This document shows positions 24,126 to 32,729 of a DNA stretch of 64,000 bases, piece by piece. A program made the translations under genes and the position numbers. Numbering within the stretch: the first letter of the stretch is position 1; each line of letters begins with the position of its first letter. Where the stretch lies: NCBI GenBank assembly GCA_041725935.1, contig JBGRQD010000005.1, positions 124,001 through 188,000 on the forward strand, in the 5' to 3' direction. This DNA is from Marivita sp041725935 (GTDB lineage: Bacteria > Pseudomonadota > Alphaproteobacteria > Rhodobacterales > Rhodobacteraceae). The notes below the pieces were generated by a model. The model was given only the letters and a program-made list of their open reading frames with translations, searched no databases and was not told the DNA's origin.

Positions 24126-25138
24126 GCGACGCGATGAAGCCGCTGATCTACGCCGCCTCCGAAGGCCCGCTGAGCCGGTCGCAGGCCGAACAGGCGTTCG
24201 AATTGCTGTTCGACGGTGCGGCCACCCCGGCTCAGATCGGCGGCTTCCTGATGGCACTGCGCGCACGCGGTGAGGCGGTGTCGGAATACGCGGCGGCGGC
24301 GGCGGTCATGCGCGCCAAATGCACCCCTGTCAAAGCGCCCGAAGGCGCCATCGACATCGTCGGCACCGGCGGCGACGGCATGGGCACGCTCAACATCTCC
24401 ACGGCCACGGCCTTTGTTGTCGCGGGCGCGGGCGTTCCGGTCGCCAAACACGGCAACCGCAACTTGTCCTCGAAGTCCGGCTCCGCAGATGCGCTGACCG
24501 AGATGGGCGTGAACGTGATGGTCCCGCCAGAAGTGGTCGAACGCGCCATTGCCGAAGCCGGGATCGGCTTCATGATGGCCCCCATGCATCACCCGGCCAT
24601 GAAACACGTCATGCCGGCGCGGCAGGAACTGGGATCGAAGACGATCTTCAACATCCTTGGCCCGCTGACCAACCCCGCCGGTGTGAAGCGACAACTGACC
24701 GGAGCCTTTGCCATCGACCTGATCTTTCCGATGGCCGAAACGCTCAAGGAGCTGGGATCGGTCAAGGCTTGGCTCGTGCATGGCGGCGACGGCACTGACG
24801 AGATCTCGATCTCCGAACCGACGCAGGTGGCGGTGCTTGAGGACGGCAAGATTCGGGGCCGCGAAGTGCATCCCGAGGATGCGGGGCTTCGCGTGCATCC
24901 CTTCCGCGACATCCTGGGCGGCACGCCGTCCGAGAACGCACAGGCCTTCCGCGCGCTTCTGGACGGGGCCAAAACCGCCTATCGGGACGCGGTGCTGCTG
25001 AACGCGGCTGCGGCGCTGGTGGTGGCGGACAAGGTGTCGGACCTCAGGACGGGGGCCGAGATGGCCGCCGAAAGCATCGACAGCGGTGCCGCCAAGGCAC
25101 GGGTCGAGGCGCTGGCGCGGGTGACGCAGGGCGCGTGA
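24122..25138 (+). CDS. trpD: Anthranilate phosphoribosyltransferase
   Basis: Transfers phosphoribosyl from PRPP to anthranilate, second step of tryptophan synthesis. The 338 residues match the family, with the PRPP-binding glycine loop GTGGDGMGTLNISTATAF, KHGNRNLSSKSGSADALTEMG and the metal and anthranilate site FMMAPMHHPAMKHV. It overlaps trpG by four bases and is followed by a 120-bp gap filled with palindromes before ung, unlike the tight overlaps elsewhere in this cluster. Confidence 0.97.
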   Translation: MSDAMKPLIYAASEGPLSRSQAEQAFELLFDGAATPAQIGGFLMALRARGEAVSEYAAAAAVMRAKCTPVKAPEGAIDIVGTGGDGMGTLNISTATAFVVAGAGVPVAKHGNRNLSSKSGSADALTEMGVNVMVPPEVVERAIAEAGIGFMMAPMHHPAMKHVMPARQELGSKTIFNILGPLTNPAGVKRQLTGAFAIDLIFPMAETLKELGSVKAWLVHGGDGTDEISISEPTQVAVLEDGKIRGREVHPEDAGLRVHPFRDILGGTPSENAQAFRALLDGAKTAYRDAVLLNAAAALVVADKVSDLRTGAEMAAESIDSGAAKARVEALARVTQGA

Positions 25139-25155
25139 CCGGGTTTGGGCCGGGA

Positions 25156-25200
25156 CACGATGCGTCGACGCATCGTGGAGTTTCCGTCGACGGAAACTCC
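25156..25200. repeat. Paired palindromes with GTCGAC cores (copy 2, inside the trp cluster)
   Basis: CGATGCGTCGACGCATCG lies within a 22-bp perfect palindrome at 25156-25177, followed directly by a 24-bp perfect palindrome (GAGTTTCCGTCGACGG core) at 25177-25200. The pair starts 18 bases after the trpD stop. Gene stop, then GC-rich palindrome, then TTTCC...GGAAA palindrome is the same order as at 21640 and 37491. Confidence 0.9.
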
Positions 25201-25247
25201 TGGGGCTCTGCCCCAGACCCCGCGGTATTTTTGAACCAGAGAAGCAG
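25201..25247 (+). repeat. GC hairpin and GTATTT...AGAGAAG box before ung
   Basis: TGGGGCTCTGCCCCA (25201-25215) is a perfect hairpin, followed by GTATTTTTGAACCAGAGAAG beginning at 25225. A similar hairpin-plus-box follows eno at 52636-52686. The purine-rich end may also help ribosome binding for ung. Confidence 0.65.
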
Positions 25248-25259
25248 GGGGCGCGTGTC

Positions 25260-25907
25260 ATGATGACCCCACCTCCGGCCTGGGCGCATTTGCCGTTTTT
25301 TCAAAACGACCTGCCCGCGATCCGCGCCGCCTTGGCGCGTGAGCCGCGACAGGTGCTGCCGCCAGAAGATCAGGTCTTTGCCGCATTCGAGGCTTGCGCG
25401 CCACGGGACGTGCGGGTGGTGATCCTTGGACAGGATCCTTACCCCACGCCCGGACATGCACATGGTCTGGCGTTTTCGGTGGATCGCAGCGTGCGACCCC
25501 TGCCCCGGTCCTTGGGCAATATTTTCAGAGAGATGGAAGTGGATGTCGGTGGATCGCCGCCCAGTGGCGATCTGCATTTCTGGGCCGATCAGGGCGTCCT
25601 GCTGTTGAACGATGTGCTCACCGTTCCGGCCGGGGACGCGCGCGGACATCGGAAGCTGGGCTGGCAGGCCCTTGTGCCGCAAGTCCTCGATACGCTGAGC
25701 GACCAGCCCCGCGCCTTTGTTCTGTGGGGCAATGACGCGCGCACTCATGCGCCGCGTCTGGCTGGGCACGGACATCTTGTCCTTCAAAGCGCGCATCCTT
25801 CGCCACTCTCGGCTCGGCGCGGGTTTTTCGGCTCCCGCCCCTTTTCCACCGTGAATGCGTGGCTTAAAGAACAGGGACACGCCCCGATCAATTGGACAGA
25901 CCCATGA
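25260..25907 (+). CDS. ung: Uracil-DNA glycosylase, family 1
   Basis: Removes uracil from DNA to start base excision repair. The 215 residues carry the family 1 signatures: water-activating Asp in VVILGQDPYPTPGHAHGLAF (residue 59), LLLNDVLTV, and the minor-groove loop HPSPLSARRGFFGS with the catalytic His. The motif has Pro-Thr after DPY, where Escherichia coli has His-Gly. Two tandem ATG codons (25260, 25263) are both possible. It sits between trpD and trpC in a run of overlapping genes; its own stop overlaps the trpC start by ATGA, so it is translationally coupled downstream although unrelated to tryptophan synthesis. Confidence 0.95.
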   Translation: MMTPPPAWAHLPFFQNDLPAIRAALAREPRQVLPPEDQVFAAFEACAPRDVRVVILGQDPYPTPGHAHGLAFSVDRSVRPLPRSLGNIFREMEVDVGGSPPSGDLHFWADQGVLLLNDVLTVPAGDARGHRKLGWQALVPQVLDTLSDQPRAFVLWGNDARTHAPRLAGHGHLVLQSAHPSPLSARRGFFGSRPFSTVNAWLKEQGHAPINWTDP

Positions 25908-26707
25908 GCGCAACCATTCTCGACACCATCAAGGCCTACAAGCTCGAGGAAGTGGCCGCGGACAAGGCCCGCGTGGCGCTTGCCGATGTCGAGGCCTCTG
26001 CCCGCGCAGCGGATCCGGTCCGCCCGTTCGGGGCCGCGCTGCGAAATGCGCAAATGACCGGATACGGGTTGATCGCGGAAGTCAAGAAAGCCTCACCTTC
26101 CAAGGGCTTGATCCGCGCGGATTTCGAACCGGCCAGCCTCGCACAGGCCTACGAGACCGGCGGCGCGACATGCCTCTCTGTGCTGACCGACACGCCCAGC
26201 TTTCAGGGCGACAAGTCCTATCTGGTCGCCGCGCGGCAGGCGACGAGCTTGCCCGCGCTGCGCAAGGATTTCATGTATGACACGTATCAAGTGGCCGAGG
26301 CGCGCAGCCTGAACTCGGACTGCATTCTCATCATCATGGCCAGCGTCAGCGATGCGCAGGCGGCCGAATTGGAAGAGGCCGCGTTCAGCTGGGGCATGGA
26401 GGCTTTGATCGAGGTGCATGACCGCGACGAGCTTGACCGGGCGCTGGATTTGAAGTCGCCCTTGATCGGCGTAAACAATCGCAATCTCAAGACCTTCGAG
26501 ACTGATCTTGAGACAACACGTGAACTGTCGAAGCATATCCCATCAGACCGGATGCTGATCTCTGAATCGGGCCTCTTCACCCCTGCCGATCTCGCCGACA
26601 TGGCCGCGCATGGCGCGCGGAGTTTCCTGATCGGCGAAAGCCTGATGCGGCAGTCGGATGTGGCAGCGGCGACACGCGCGCTGCTTGCCGGTCCGGTTGC
26701 GGCATGA
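25904..26707 (+). CDS. trpC: Indole-3-glycerol phosphate synthase
   Basis: Closes the indole ring in tryptophan synthesis. The 267 residues form a beta/alpha barrel with LIAEVKKASPSKGLIRADFEP near the N-terminus, LSVLTDTPSFQGDKSYL, ALRKDFMYDTYQV, and the conserved IGVNNRNLKTFETDL and LISESGL motifs. The start overlaps the ung stop and the end overlaps the moaC start, each as ATGA. It is the monofunctional form, not fused to trpF. Confidence 0.97.
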   Translation: MSATILDTIKAYKLEEVAADKARVALADVEASARAADPVRPFGAALRNAQMTGYGLIAEVKKASPSKGLIRADFEPASLAQAYETGGATCLSVLTDTPSFQGDKSYLVAARQATSLPALRKDFMYDTYQVAEARSLNSDCILIIMASVSDAQAAELEEAAFSWGMEALIEVHDRDELDRALDLKSPLIGVNNRNLKTFETDLETTRELSKHIPSDRMLISESGLFTPADLADMAAHGARSFLIGESLMRQSDVAAATRALLAGPVAA

Positions 26708-27180
26708 GCGGGCTCACGCATTTCGACGCCAAGGGCGATGCGCATATGGTGGACGTGTCCGACAAGGCAGTCACCGCCCGCGTTGCCGTGGCCGAAGGCT
26801 ACATCAGGATGGCGCAGGAAACCTTTGACATCATTACCGAAGGACGCGCCAAGAAGGGCGATGTGATCGGTGTGGCGCGGCTTGCTGGGATCATGGGGGC
26901 CAAGAAGACGCCAGACCTGATCCCGCTCTGCCATCCGCTTCCGGTCACCAAGGTCGCGGTGGAACTGACGCCTGCGCCAGACCTGCCCGGTCTGCGGATC
27001 GAGGCGACGGTGAAGACCACCGGCCAGACCGGGGTCGAGATGGAGGCGCTCACCGCCGTGTCGGTGGCGGCGCTGACGGTCTATGACATGGCCAAGGCGG
27101 TGGACAAGGCGATGGAGATCACGGGCATCCGCGTGATGCTGAAAGAGGGTGGAAAATCAGGGCGGTACGAGGCGTCATGA
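26704..27180 (+). CDS. moaC: Cyclic pyranopterin monophosphate synthase
   Basis: Works with MoaA to turn GTP into cyclic pyranopterin monophosphate, the first intermediate of molybdenum cofactor. The 158 residues show HMVDVSDKAVTARVAVAEG, the PLCHPLPVTKVAVEL active-site segment and the C-terminal YDMAKAVDKAMEI. It overlaps trpC and moeA by four bases each, so a trp-moa transcript with coupled translation is likely. The trpC-moaC-moeA-lexA order is familiar from other Rhodobacteraceae. Confidence 0.97.
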   Translation: MSGLTHFDAKGDAHMVDVSDKAVTARVAVAEGYIRMAQETFDIITEGRAKKGDVIGVARLAGIMGAKKTPDLIPLCHPLPVTKVAVELTPAPDLPGLRIEATVKTTGQTGVEMEALTAVSVAALTVYDMAKAVDKAMEITGIRVMLKEGGKSGRYEAS

Positions 27181-28346
27181 TTTCGGTTTCCGAGGCGCTG
27201 GAACACCTGTTCGCGCTGGCCCGGCCACTTGGGATCGAGACCGTTCCGCTCTTGCAGGCGCATGGGCGCGTGTTGGCGCAGGATGTGGCTGCGACGCGGA
27301 ACCAGCCGCCGTTCAATGGCTCGGCAATGGATGGGTACGCGGTGGCGCAGGTGGCGCCGGGATTGCGGTTGAAAGTGATCGGCGAATCCGCTGCGGGCCA
27401 CGGGTTTGACCAACCAGTCAAAGAGGGCGAAGCGGTGCGCATCTTCACAGGCGCTCCGGTGTCGGAAGGCGCAAAAGCCGTTGTCATTCAAGAGGATGTC
27501 ATCCGCGAGGGGGACTGGATCACGATTGGCGACACCCCCGAGGACAACGATCACATTCGCCCGGCCGGCGGAGATTTCCGCATCGGCGATACGATCAGCG
27601 CGGGCCGTGTGATTGGGCCGAATGACATTGCCCTGATGGCGTCGATGAACATTGCCGAGGTGCCTGTCGCGCGGCGGCCCGTGGTGGCGCTGATCTCCAC
27701 CGGGGACGAACTGGTCATGCCGGGCGAGACCCCCGGCCCCGACCAGATCATCGCGTCGAACACCTTTGGACTGCATGCGCTGATGCGCGATCTGGGGGCG
27801 GAGCCGCGGCTTCTGCCGATTGCGCGGGACAACGAGGCGTCACTGAAAACCGCGTTCGACCTTGCGCAGGGTGCCGACCTGATCGTGACGATCGGTGGTG
27901 CGTCTGTCGGGGATCACGACGTTGTGGCCAATCTCGCGCCGCAGCTCGGGTTCGATCAGAGTTTCTACAAGGTGTCCATGCGCCCCGGCAAACCGTTGAT
28001 GGCGGGGCGGTTCGGAGCTGCCATGATGATCGGGCTGCCGGGCAACCCGGTCTCCGCCATGGTGTGCGGTCATGTCTTTGTCGCCCCGGTGGTCCGCGCG
28101 ATGTTGGGTCTGCCCGCTGCTCCTGCGCCGCGCCGCACAGGTGTTCTGGCGCAGGACCTGCCCGCCAATGGCCCGCGCGAACACTACATGCGGGCACGGT
28201 TCGAAGATGGTGGGCTGGTGGCGTTCGGGTCGCAGGACAGTTCTCTGCTCAGCATTCTGGGCAAGGCCGATGCGCTGATCGTTCGGGCGCCGAAAGACGG
28301 GCCGCGCAGCGTCGGTGAGACCGTGGAGTATCTGCCCATTCGGTAA
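27177..28346 (+). CDS. moeA: Molybdopterin molybdenumtransferase
   Basis: Inserts molybdenum into adenylylated molybdopterin. The 389 residues contain PPFNGSAMDGYAV, GAPVSEGAKAVVIQEDV, RPVVALISTGDELVMPGE, the GGASVGDHDVV loop and MRPGKPLMAG with GLPGNPVSA. This is the full three-domain MoeA length. Start overlaps moaC by ATGA. Downstream, an 86-bp gap holds the LexA box, so lexA probably has its own SOS promoter as well as readthrough from this operon. Confidence 0.97.
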   Translation: MISVSEALEHLFALARPLGIETVPLLQAHGRVLAQDVAATRNQPPFNGSAMDGYAVAQVAPGLRLKVIGESAAGHGFDQPVKEGEAVRIFTGAPVSEGAKAVVIQEDVIREGDWITIGDTPEDNDHIRPAGGDFRIGDTISAGRVIGPNDIALMASMNIAEVPVARRPVVALISTGDELVMPGETPGPDQIIASNTFGLHALMRDLGAEPRLLPIARDNEASLKTAFDLAQGADLIVTIGGASVGDHDVVANLAPQLGFDQSFYKVSMRPGKPLMAGRFGAAMMIGLPGNPVSAMVCGHVFVAPVVRAMLGLPAAPAPRRTGVLAQDLPANGPREHYMRARFEDGGLVAFGSQDSSLLSILGKADALIVRAPKDGPRSVGETVEYLPIR

Positions 28347-28384
28347 AATCCAGCGCTTGTTTACTGATTCTTGACACAAAACAG

Positions 28385-28399
28385 GAACAACAGTAGAAC
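28385..28399 (+). promoter_or_regulatory. Alphaproteobacterial LexA box
   Basis: GAAC, seven bases, GAAC (perfect), which is GTTC-N7-GTTC on the other strand, the direct-repeat LexA site of alphaproteobacteria. It lies 34 bp upstream of the lexA ATG, so lexA is expected to repress itself. Confidence 0.9.
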
Positions 28400-28432
28400 A
28401 AACGGTGAGGATCACTCGAGCGGAGGCAGAAA

Positions 28433-29131
28433 ATGCTGACCAAGAAACAACTCGACCTGCTGGATTTCATCAGCAAACGCGTGGCACGCGATGGCGTGCC
28501 ACCCAGCTTTGACGAAATGAAGGAAGCGCTGGATTTGCGGTCCAAATCGGGCATCCACCGCCTGATCACCGCTCTGGAAGAGCGTGGATTTATCCGCCGC
28601 CTCGCGCACCGGGCCCGGGCGATCGAGATCGTGAAACTGCCCGAAACACTGGCGGCCAAGCAGCCGGGTTTCAAGCCCAAGGTGATCGACGGTGATCTGC
28701 CGGATGTACCCGCGCCCGCCAATGCGATGCCGGTGGATGCGATCCATGCCATGGAGCTGCCTTTGATGGGCCGGATCGCGGCCGGTGTGCCGATCGAGTC
28801 GATCAATGACGTGCCCCCGTCAATCGCGGTTCCCGGAGCGATGCTGTCGGGCAATGGCATGCATTACGCGCTCGAAGTCAAAGGCGACTCGATGATCGAG
28901 GCCGGGATCAACGATGGCGATGTTGTCGTGATCCGGGAAACTTCGGCTGCCGAAAACGGTGACATCGTGGTGGCTCAGGTCGAAGGCTATGAGGCGACGC
29001 TCAAGCGCTACAAGCGCAAGGGCGAGAGCATCATCCTCGAAGCGGCGAACCCGGCATACGAGCCACGCATCTTGCCGGTCGGATCGGTCAAAGTGCAAGG
29101 CCGGCTGGTCGGGTTAATCCGCACTTACTGA
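28433..29131 (+). CDS. lexA: SOS repressor LexA
   Basis: Represses DNA-damage genes until RecA filaments trigger self-cleavage. In the 232 residues the winged-helix DNA-binding domain is at the N-terminus (KKQLDLLDFISKRVARDGVPPS, quoted as the helix 1 region). The Ala-Gly cleavage site lies in GRIAAGVPIES, and the catalytic Ser is in VKGDSMIEAGINDGD. The Lys lies in a later strand near EATLKRYKR. A self-regulatory LexA box precedes it. Its end overlaps the convergent comEC by seven bases. Confidence 0.97.
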   Translation: MLTKKQLDLLDFISKRVARDGVPPSFDEMKEALDLRSKSGIHRLITALEERGFIRRLAHRARAIEIVKLPETLAAKQPGFKPKVIDGDLPDVPAPANAMPVDAIHAMELPLMGRIAAGVPIESINDVPPSIAVPGAMLSGNGMHYALEVKGDSMIEAGINDGDVVVIRETSAAENGDIVVAQVEGYEATLKRYKRKGESIILEAANPAYEPRILPVGSVKVQGRLVGLIRTY

Positions 29132-31155
29132 TCCTGCCGCAGCGCAGGGTCGTTCCACAGGCGCGCACCTGACCTGTCGCGCGCCTGTTCGATCTGCCAG
29201 ACACCGTCGCCGCTGCGCGTGATGGACAGGCTGCCCATCCCCAGTAGCGCACGCGCATCCAGAACGGCGCAGGTGCTGGGGATGGGCCTGACCGGCAGGT
29301 CCGCGCTGGCGATGACCAGTGCGCCGTCGGTACATCCCTCGTAGGCCGCTGCGTCGCGTTTGCCGACGATGTGGCGGACGGGCAAAGAGGTGTCGTCCCA
29401 CAGGGCGGCGGCGCTGGGTTGATCCAGCCCCTGCCCGTCATTCTCGAGCCATACTTCGGCGATGAACCCCGCCCCCTTCTCCCGCGACACGGCGCGGCCT
29501 GCATCGGTCATGATGCCCACCAACGCTCCGTCCTCGGCGACAAGGATCGGCGGGCGTTCCGCCTTGGCCCAGAGCAGTGCCGCCAGCAGAAGCGGGGCGA
29601 GCCCCACGGCGCGGGAGCGGCCCTTCCACAGGATCAGGAACAGGCCACCCAGAGTGATCAGCGGCAATACGGCCGGACCGGGAGTCATTACGGGGCGCAC
29701 CGCCCCGTCCCATTGCGCAATGACCTGCGCAACATACAAGATCCAGTCGAGCCCCAATCCCATTGGACCCAGACCAACCGCCTCGAGACCGAAGGGCATC
29801 AGCAGAATGCCCAGGACGGCCGCGGGGATCACCAGCAGACCCATCAGCGGCACGGTGAGCAGGTTGGCCAGAAGTCCCAGCTGCGCGATCTGGTTGAAAT
29901 GGGCCATCGCAAAGGGCGCAGTGGCGGCCCCCGCGATGCCAGAGGACAGGACGACCGACGTGATCCCGCGCAGCAGGCGGTGGCGTGGCAAATCATGTGC
30001 GCTGTCGCGGATCGCCCCGAACACCGCGACGAGCGCTGTTGTCGCCGCGAAGGACATCTGGAACCCCGGTCCGATCAGCGCCTCGGGGCGCAGAACCAGC
30101 ACGATCAGCGCCGCCAGCCCCACCGCCCGGAGCGAGATCGCGCGGCGGTCTACCATGATTGCCAAGAGCATCACCGCCACCATGACGAAGGCGCGTTCGG
30201 TGGCGACATTGCCGCCCGACAGCGCCAAATAGATCGCCGCGAGCACCAATGCACCGCCCGCCGCGATTTTCTTGACGGGCCAGCGCAGACCAACGGGCGT
30301 GAGCAGAAGACCAAGGCGCAGGCCGGCAAAGGCGAAGGCACTTACCAGCCCCATATGCAGGCCGGAAATGGCCAGCAGATGTGCAAGATTGGTGTCGCGC
30401 AGCGCCTGCAGCACCGGCTGAGGAATGGCACTGCGGTCCCCGGTGATGATGGCGGTGGCAAAGGCGCCGGTCTCGCCCGGCAGAGCCGCCTGCACGCGGG
30501 TCGAGATCGTCATGCGGGTGCGAAAGACGAAGCGGTCATGGCCCGCCTCTTGCCACAGGACCAGCGGCACGCGGGTATAGCCCACCGCCCCCAGTTTCAG
30601 GAACCAGGCGTGGCGGCGGAAATCGAAGCCTCCCGGTTCGACCGCGCCGCCCGGTGGACCCAGATGCGCCGTGGTCATGATCGTCATACCCGGCTCGGGG
30701 GTCACGCCGGGGATGTCGCCATGGAGCGACAGGCGGACGCGGATGGGCGTTTCGGACAGCGGCACGTTGTGCAGCCACACCCGGTCCAGCGTGATGCGCA
30801 GCGCGTCAGAGGCGGAGCGGTCGATATTCACCACCCTGCCCGTCACCGGACCGTAATAGCGCCAGTCGATCACCGGCCCAGCCACCAGATGCGCCCGCGT
30901 TCCGGCCAGCGACACCCCGAACGCCAGCATCGCTAGCGCACAGAGCAGCGGTGCAAGGACAGAGCGGCTGCGCAGGTGCCAGACCATCAGCAGTGTGCCG
31001 ACCGCGGCAAGAGTGGCCAGCGCCCAGACAGGCGGCTCGAACCGGAGGGCAAAATACACACCGATCCCTGTCCCGAGGCAGACCGGGGCAAAGGGAAACA
31101 GCGTGCCGCGCTGCGCCAGAAGCATGTCGGGAATCAGATCCCGGACCCGCGCCAT
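29125..31155 (-). CDS. comEC: ComEC/Rec2 family DNA uptake channel
   Basis: Inner-membrane protein predicted to pass single-stranded DNA into the cytoplasm during natural transformation. The 676 residues have an N-terminal soluble region with the oligonucleotide-binding part between hydrophobic segments. Around residues 245-265 they carry the Competence-domain motif LAHLLAISGLHMGLVSAFAF, followed by about eight membrane segments. The C-terminal part (EDGALVGIMTDAGRAVS onward) aligns with the tail of alphaproteobacterial ComEC, but no HxHxDH metal motif of the usual beta-lactamase-like nuclease domain is visible. Start ATG 31155 diverges from gltX. Confidence 0.9.
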   Translation of the reverse strand: MARVRDLIPDMLLAQRGTLFPFAPVCLGTGIGVYFALRFEPPVWALATLAAVGTLLMVWHLRSRSVLAPLLCALAMLAFGVSLAGTRAHLVAGPVIDWRYYGPVTGRVVNIDRSASDALRITLDRVWLHNVPLSETPIRVRLSLHGDIPGVTPEPGMTIMTTAHLGPPGGAVEPGGFDFRRHAWFLKLGAVGYTRVPLVLWQEAGHDRFVFRTRMTISTRVQAALPGETGAFATAIITGDRSAIPQPVLQALRDTNLAHLLAISGLHMGLVSAFAFAGLRLGLLLTPVGLRWPVKKIAAGGALVLAAIYLALSGGNVATERAFVMVAVMLLAIMVDRRAISLRAVGLAALIVLVLRPEALIGPGFQMSFAATTALVAVFGAIRDSAHDLPRHRLLRGITSVVLSSGIAGAATAPFAMAHFNQIAQLGLLANLLTVPLMGLLVIPAAVLGILLMPFGLEAVGLGPMGLGLDWILYVAQVIAQWDGAVRPVMTPGPAVLPLITLGGLFLILWKGRSRAVGLAPLLLAALLWAKAERPPILVAEDGALVGIMTDAGRAVSREKGAGFIAEVWLENDGQGLDQPSAAALWDDTSLPVRHIVGKRDAAAYEGCTDGALVIASADLPVRPIPSTCAVLDARALLGMGSLSITRSGDGVWQIEQARDRSGARLWNDPALRQDQ

Positions 31156-31224
31156 ACTTGCCCCCGTGGATGGTGCTGGTTAAGAGTGCCTCACGCTATC
31201 CCCAAGACAGTTATCGAAAGGTAA

Positions 31225-32646
31225 ATGCGCCCAATGTCCGGCCAGATCGTCACCCGTTTCGCCCCTTCGCCCACCGGCTACCTGCATATCGGCGGGGCGC
31301 GCACGGCTTTGTTCAACTGGCTCTATGCGCGCGGACGCGGTGGCAAGTTCCTGCTGCGGATCGAGGACACGGATAAGGCGCGCTCGACGCCCGAGGCAAC
31401 GGCAGCGATTCTCAAGGGCTTGGACTGGCTGGGGCTGGATCATGACGGCGACGTGGTGAGTCAGGCCGCGGGTGCCGCGCGTCACGCCGAGGTGGCGCAC
31501 GAGCTGCTTGCCAAGGGTGCGGCCTACAAGTGCTTTTCGACGCAGGACGAGATCGAGGCCTTTCGCGAGGCGGCCCGGACCGAGGGCAAATCCACCCTGT
31601 ACCAGAGCCCCTGGCGCGATGCCGACCCGGCGACACATCCGGATGCCCCTTTCGTGATCCGTCTCAAGACCCCGACCGAAGGCAGCACGGTGATCCGCGA
31701 CGAAGTGCAGGGCGATGTGACCATCCGCAACGATCAGCTGGATGACATGGTGCTGTTACGCTCGGACGGCACACCGGTCTACATGTTGGCGGTTGTTGTC
31801 GATGACCATGATATGGGCGTGACCCATGTGATCCGGGGGGATGACCACCTGAACAATGCCGCGCGCCAGATGGGGATCTATACGGCGATGGGCTGGGATG
31901 TACCGGTCTGGGCGCATATCCCGCTGATTCACGGACCTGATGGCAAGAAGCTGTCGAAACGCCACGGCGCGCTTGGGGTCGATGAGTATCAGGGGATGGG
32001 ATACCCGGCGGCGGGCATGCGCAATTATCTGGCCCGTCTGGGCTGGAGCCACGGCGATGACGAATTCTTTACGGACGATCAGGCAAAAGAGTGGTTCGAC
32101 CTGACCGGCATCGGCAAATCCCCGGCGCGGTTCGATTTCAAGAAGCTGGAGAATCTCAGTGGTCAGCACATCGCCGTCGCAGAGGATGCTGCACTGCTGC
32201 ATGAATTGCAGGCGTATCTGCAGGCAGCGGGCCTTCCTGCCTTGACGGAAGCGCAGGCGGACGGGATGCATCGTGCGATGTATTGCCTCAAGGAGCGGGC
32301 ACGCACCTTTCCGGAACTGATTGAAAAGGCACACTTTGTTCTGGCGAGCAGACCGCTCGACATGGACGAGAAAGCGGCAGGCCATCTAGACACGGTATCC
32401 CGTGGTATACTGCAATCGTTGACGCCGCAGTTGCAAAATGCTAGCTGGACCCGCGACGAGCTTGAAGCCGTCACATCCCGGATTGCAGAAGAGCACGGGA
32501 CAAAATTCGGCAAGCTTGCGGGCCCGATGCGGGCGGCGCTTGCGGGTCGGGCCGTGACGCCGAGTGTGTTCGATATGATGCTGATTCTGGGGCGTGACGA
32601 AACGGTCGCCCGCCTGGCAGACGCAGCAGCCGCAGGATCCGAATGA
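31225..32646 (+). CDS. gltX: Glutamate-tRNA ligase
   Basis: Class I aminoacyl-tRNA synthetase charging tRNA-Glu, and possibly tRNA-Gln in organisms using GatCAB. The 473 residues contain the HIGH-type motif GYLHIGGARTALFNWLYARG, the IRGDDHLNN segment and the KMSKS-type loop KKLSKRHGA. The C-terminal helical anticodon-binding domain starts near residue 330. Two starts are possible: 31225 close behind AAAGG, and 31234 (MSGQIVTRF) that better fits homologue length. The gene diverges from comEC across 69 bp. Confidence 0.96.
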   Translation: MRPMSGQIVTRFAPSPTGYLHIGGARTALFNWLYARGRGGKFLLRIEDTDKARSTPEATAAILKGLDWLGLDHDGDVVSQAAGAARHAEVAHELLAKGAAYKCFSTQDEIEAFREAARTEGKSTLYQSPWRDADPATHPDAPFVIRLKTPTEGSTVIRDEVQGDVTIRNDQLDDMVLLRSDGTPVYMLAVVVDDHDMGVTHVIRGDDHLNNAARQMGIYTAMGWDVPVWAHIPLIHGPDGKKLSKRHGALGVDEYQGMGYPAAGMRNYLARLGWSHGDDEFFTDDQAKEWFDLTGIGKSPARFDFKKLENLSGQHIAVAEDAALLHELQAYLQAAGLPALTEAQADGMHRAMYCLKERARTFPELIEKAHFVLASRPLDMDEKAAGHLDTVSRGILQSLTPQLQNASWTRDELEAVTSRIAEEHGTKFGKLAGPMRAALAGRAVTPSVFDMMLILGRDETVARLADAAAAGSE

Positions 32647-32729
32647 CGCCTTGACGGCGCACGGTTCCGAGGCTTGGTATAGCTGGCTCCGGGCGCAATG
32701 TCCGGAGCAATGAGACGAAGGGACCACGT

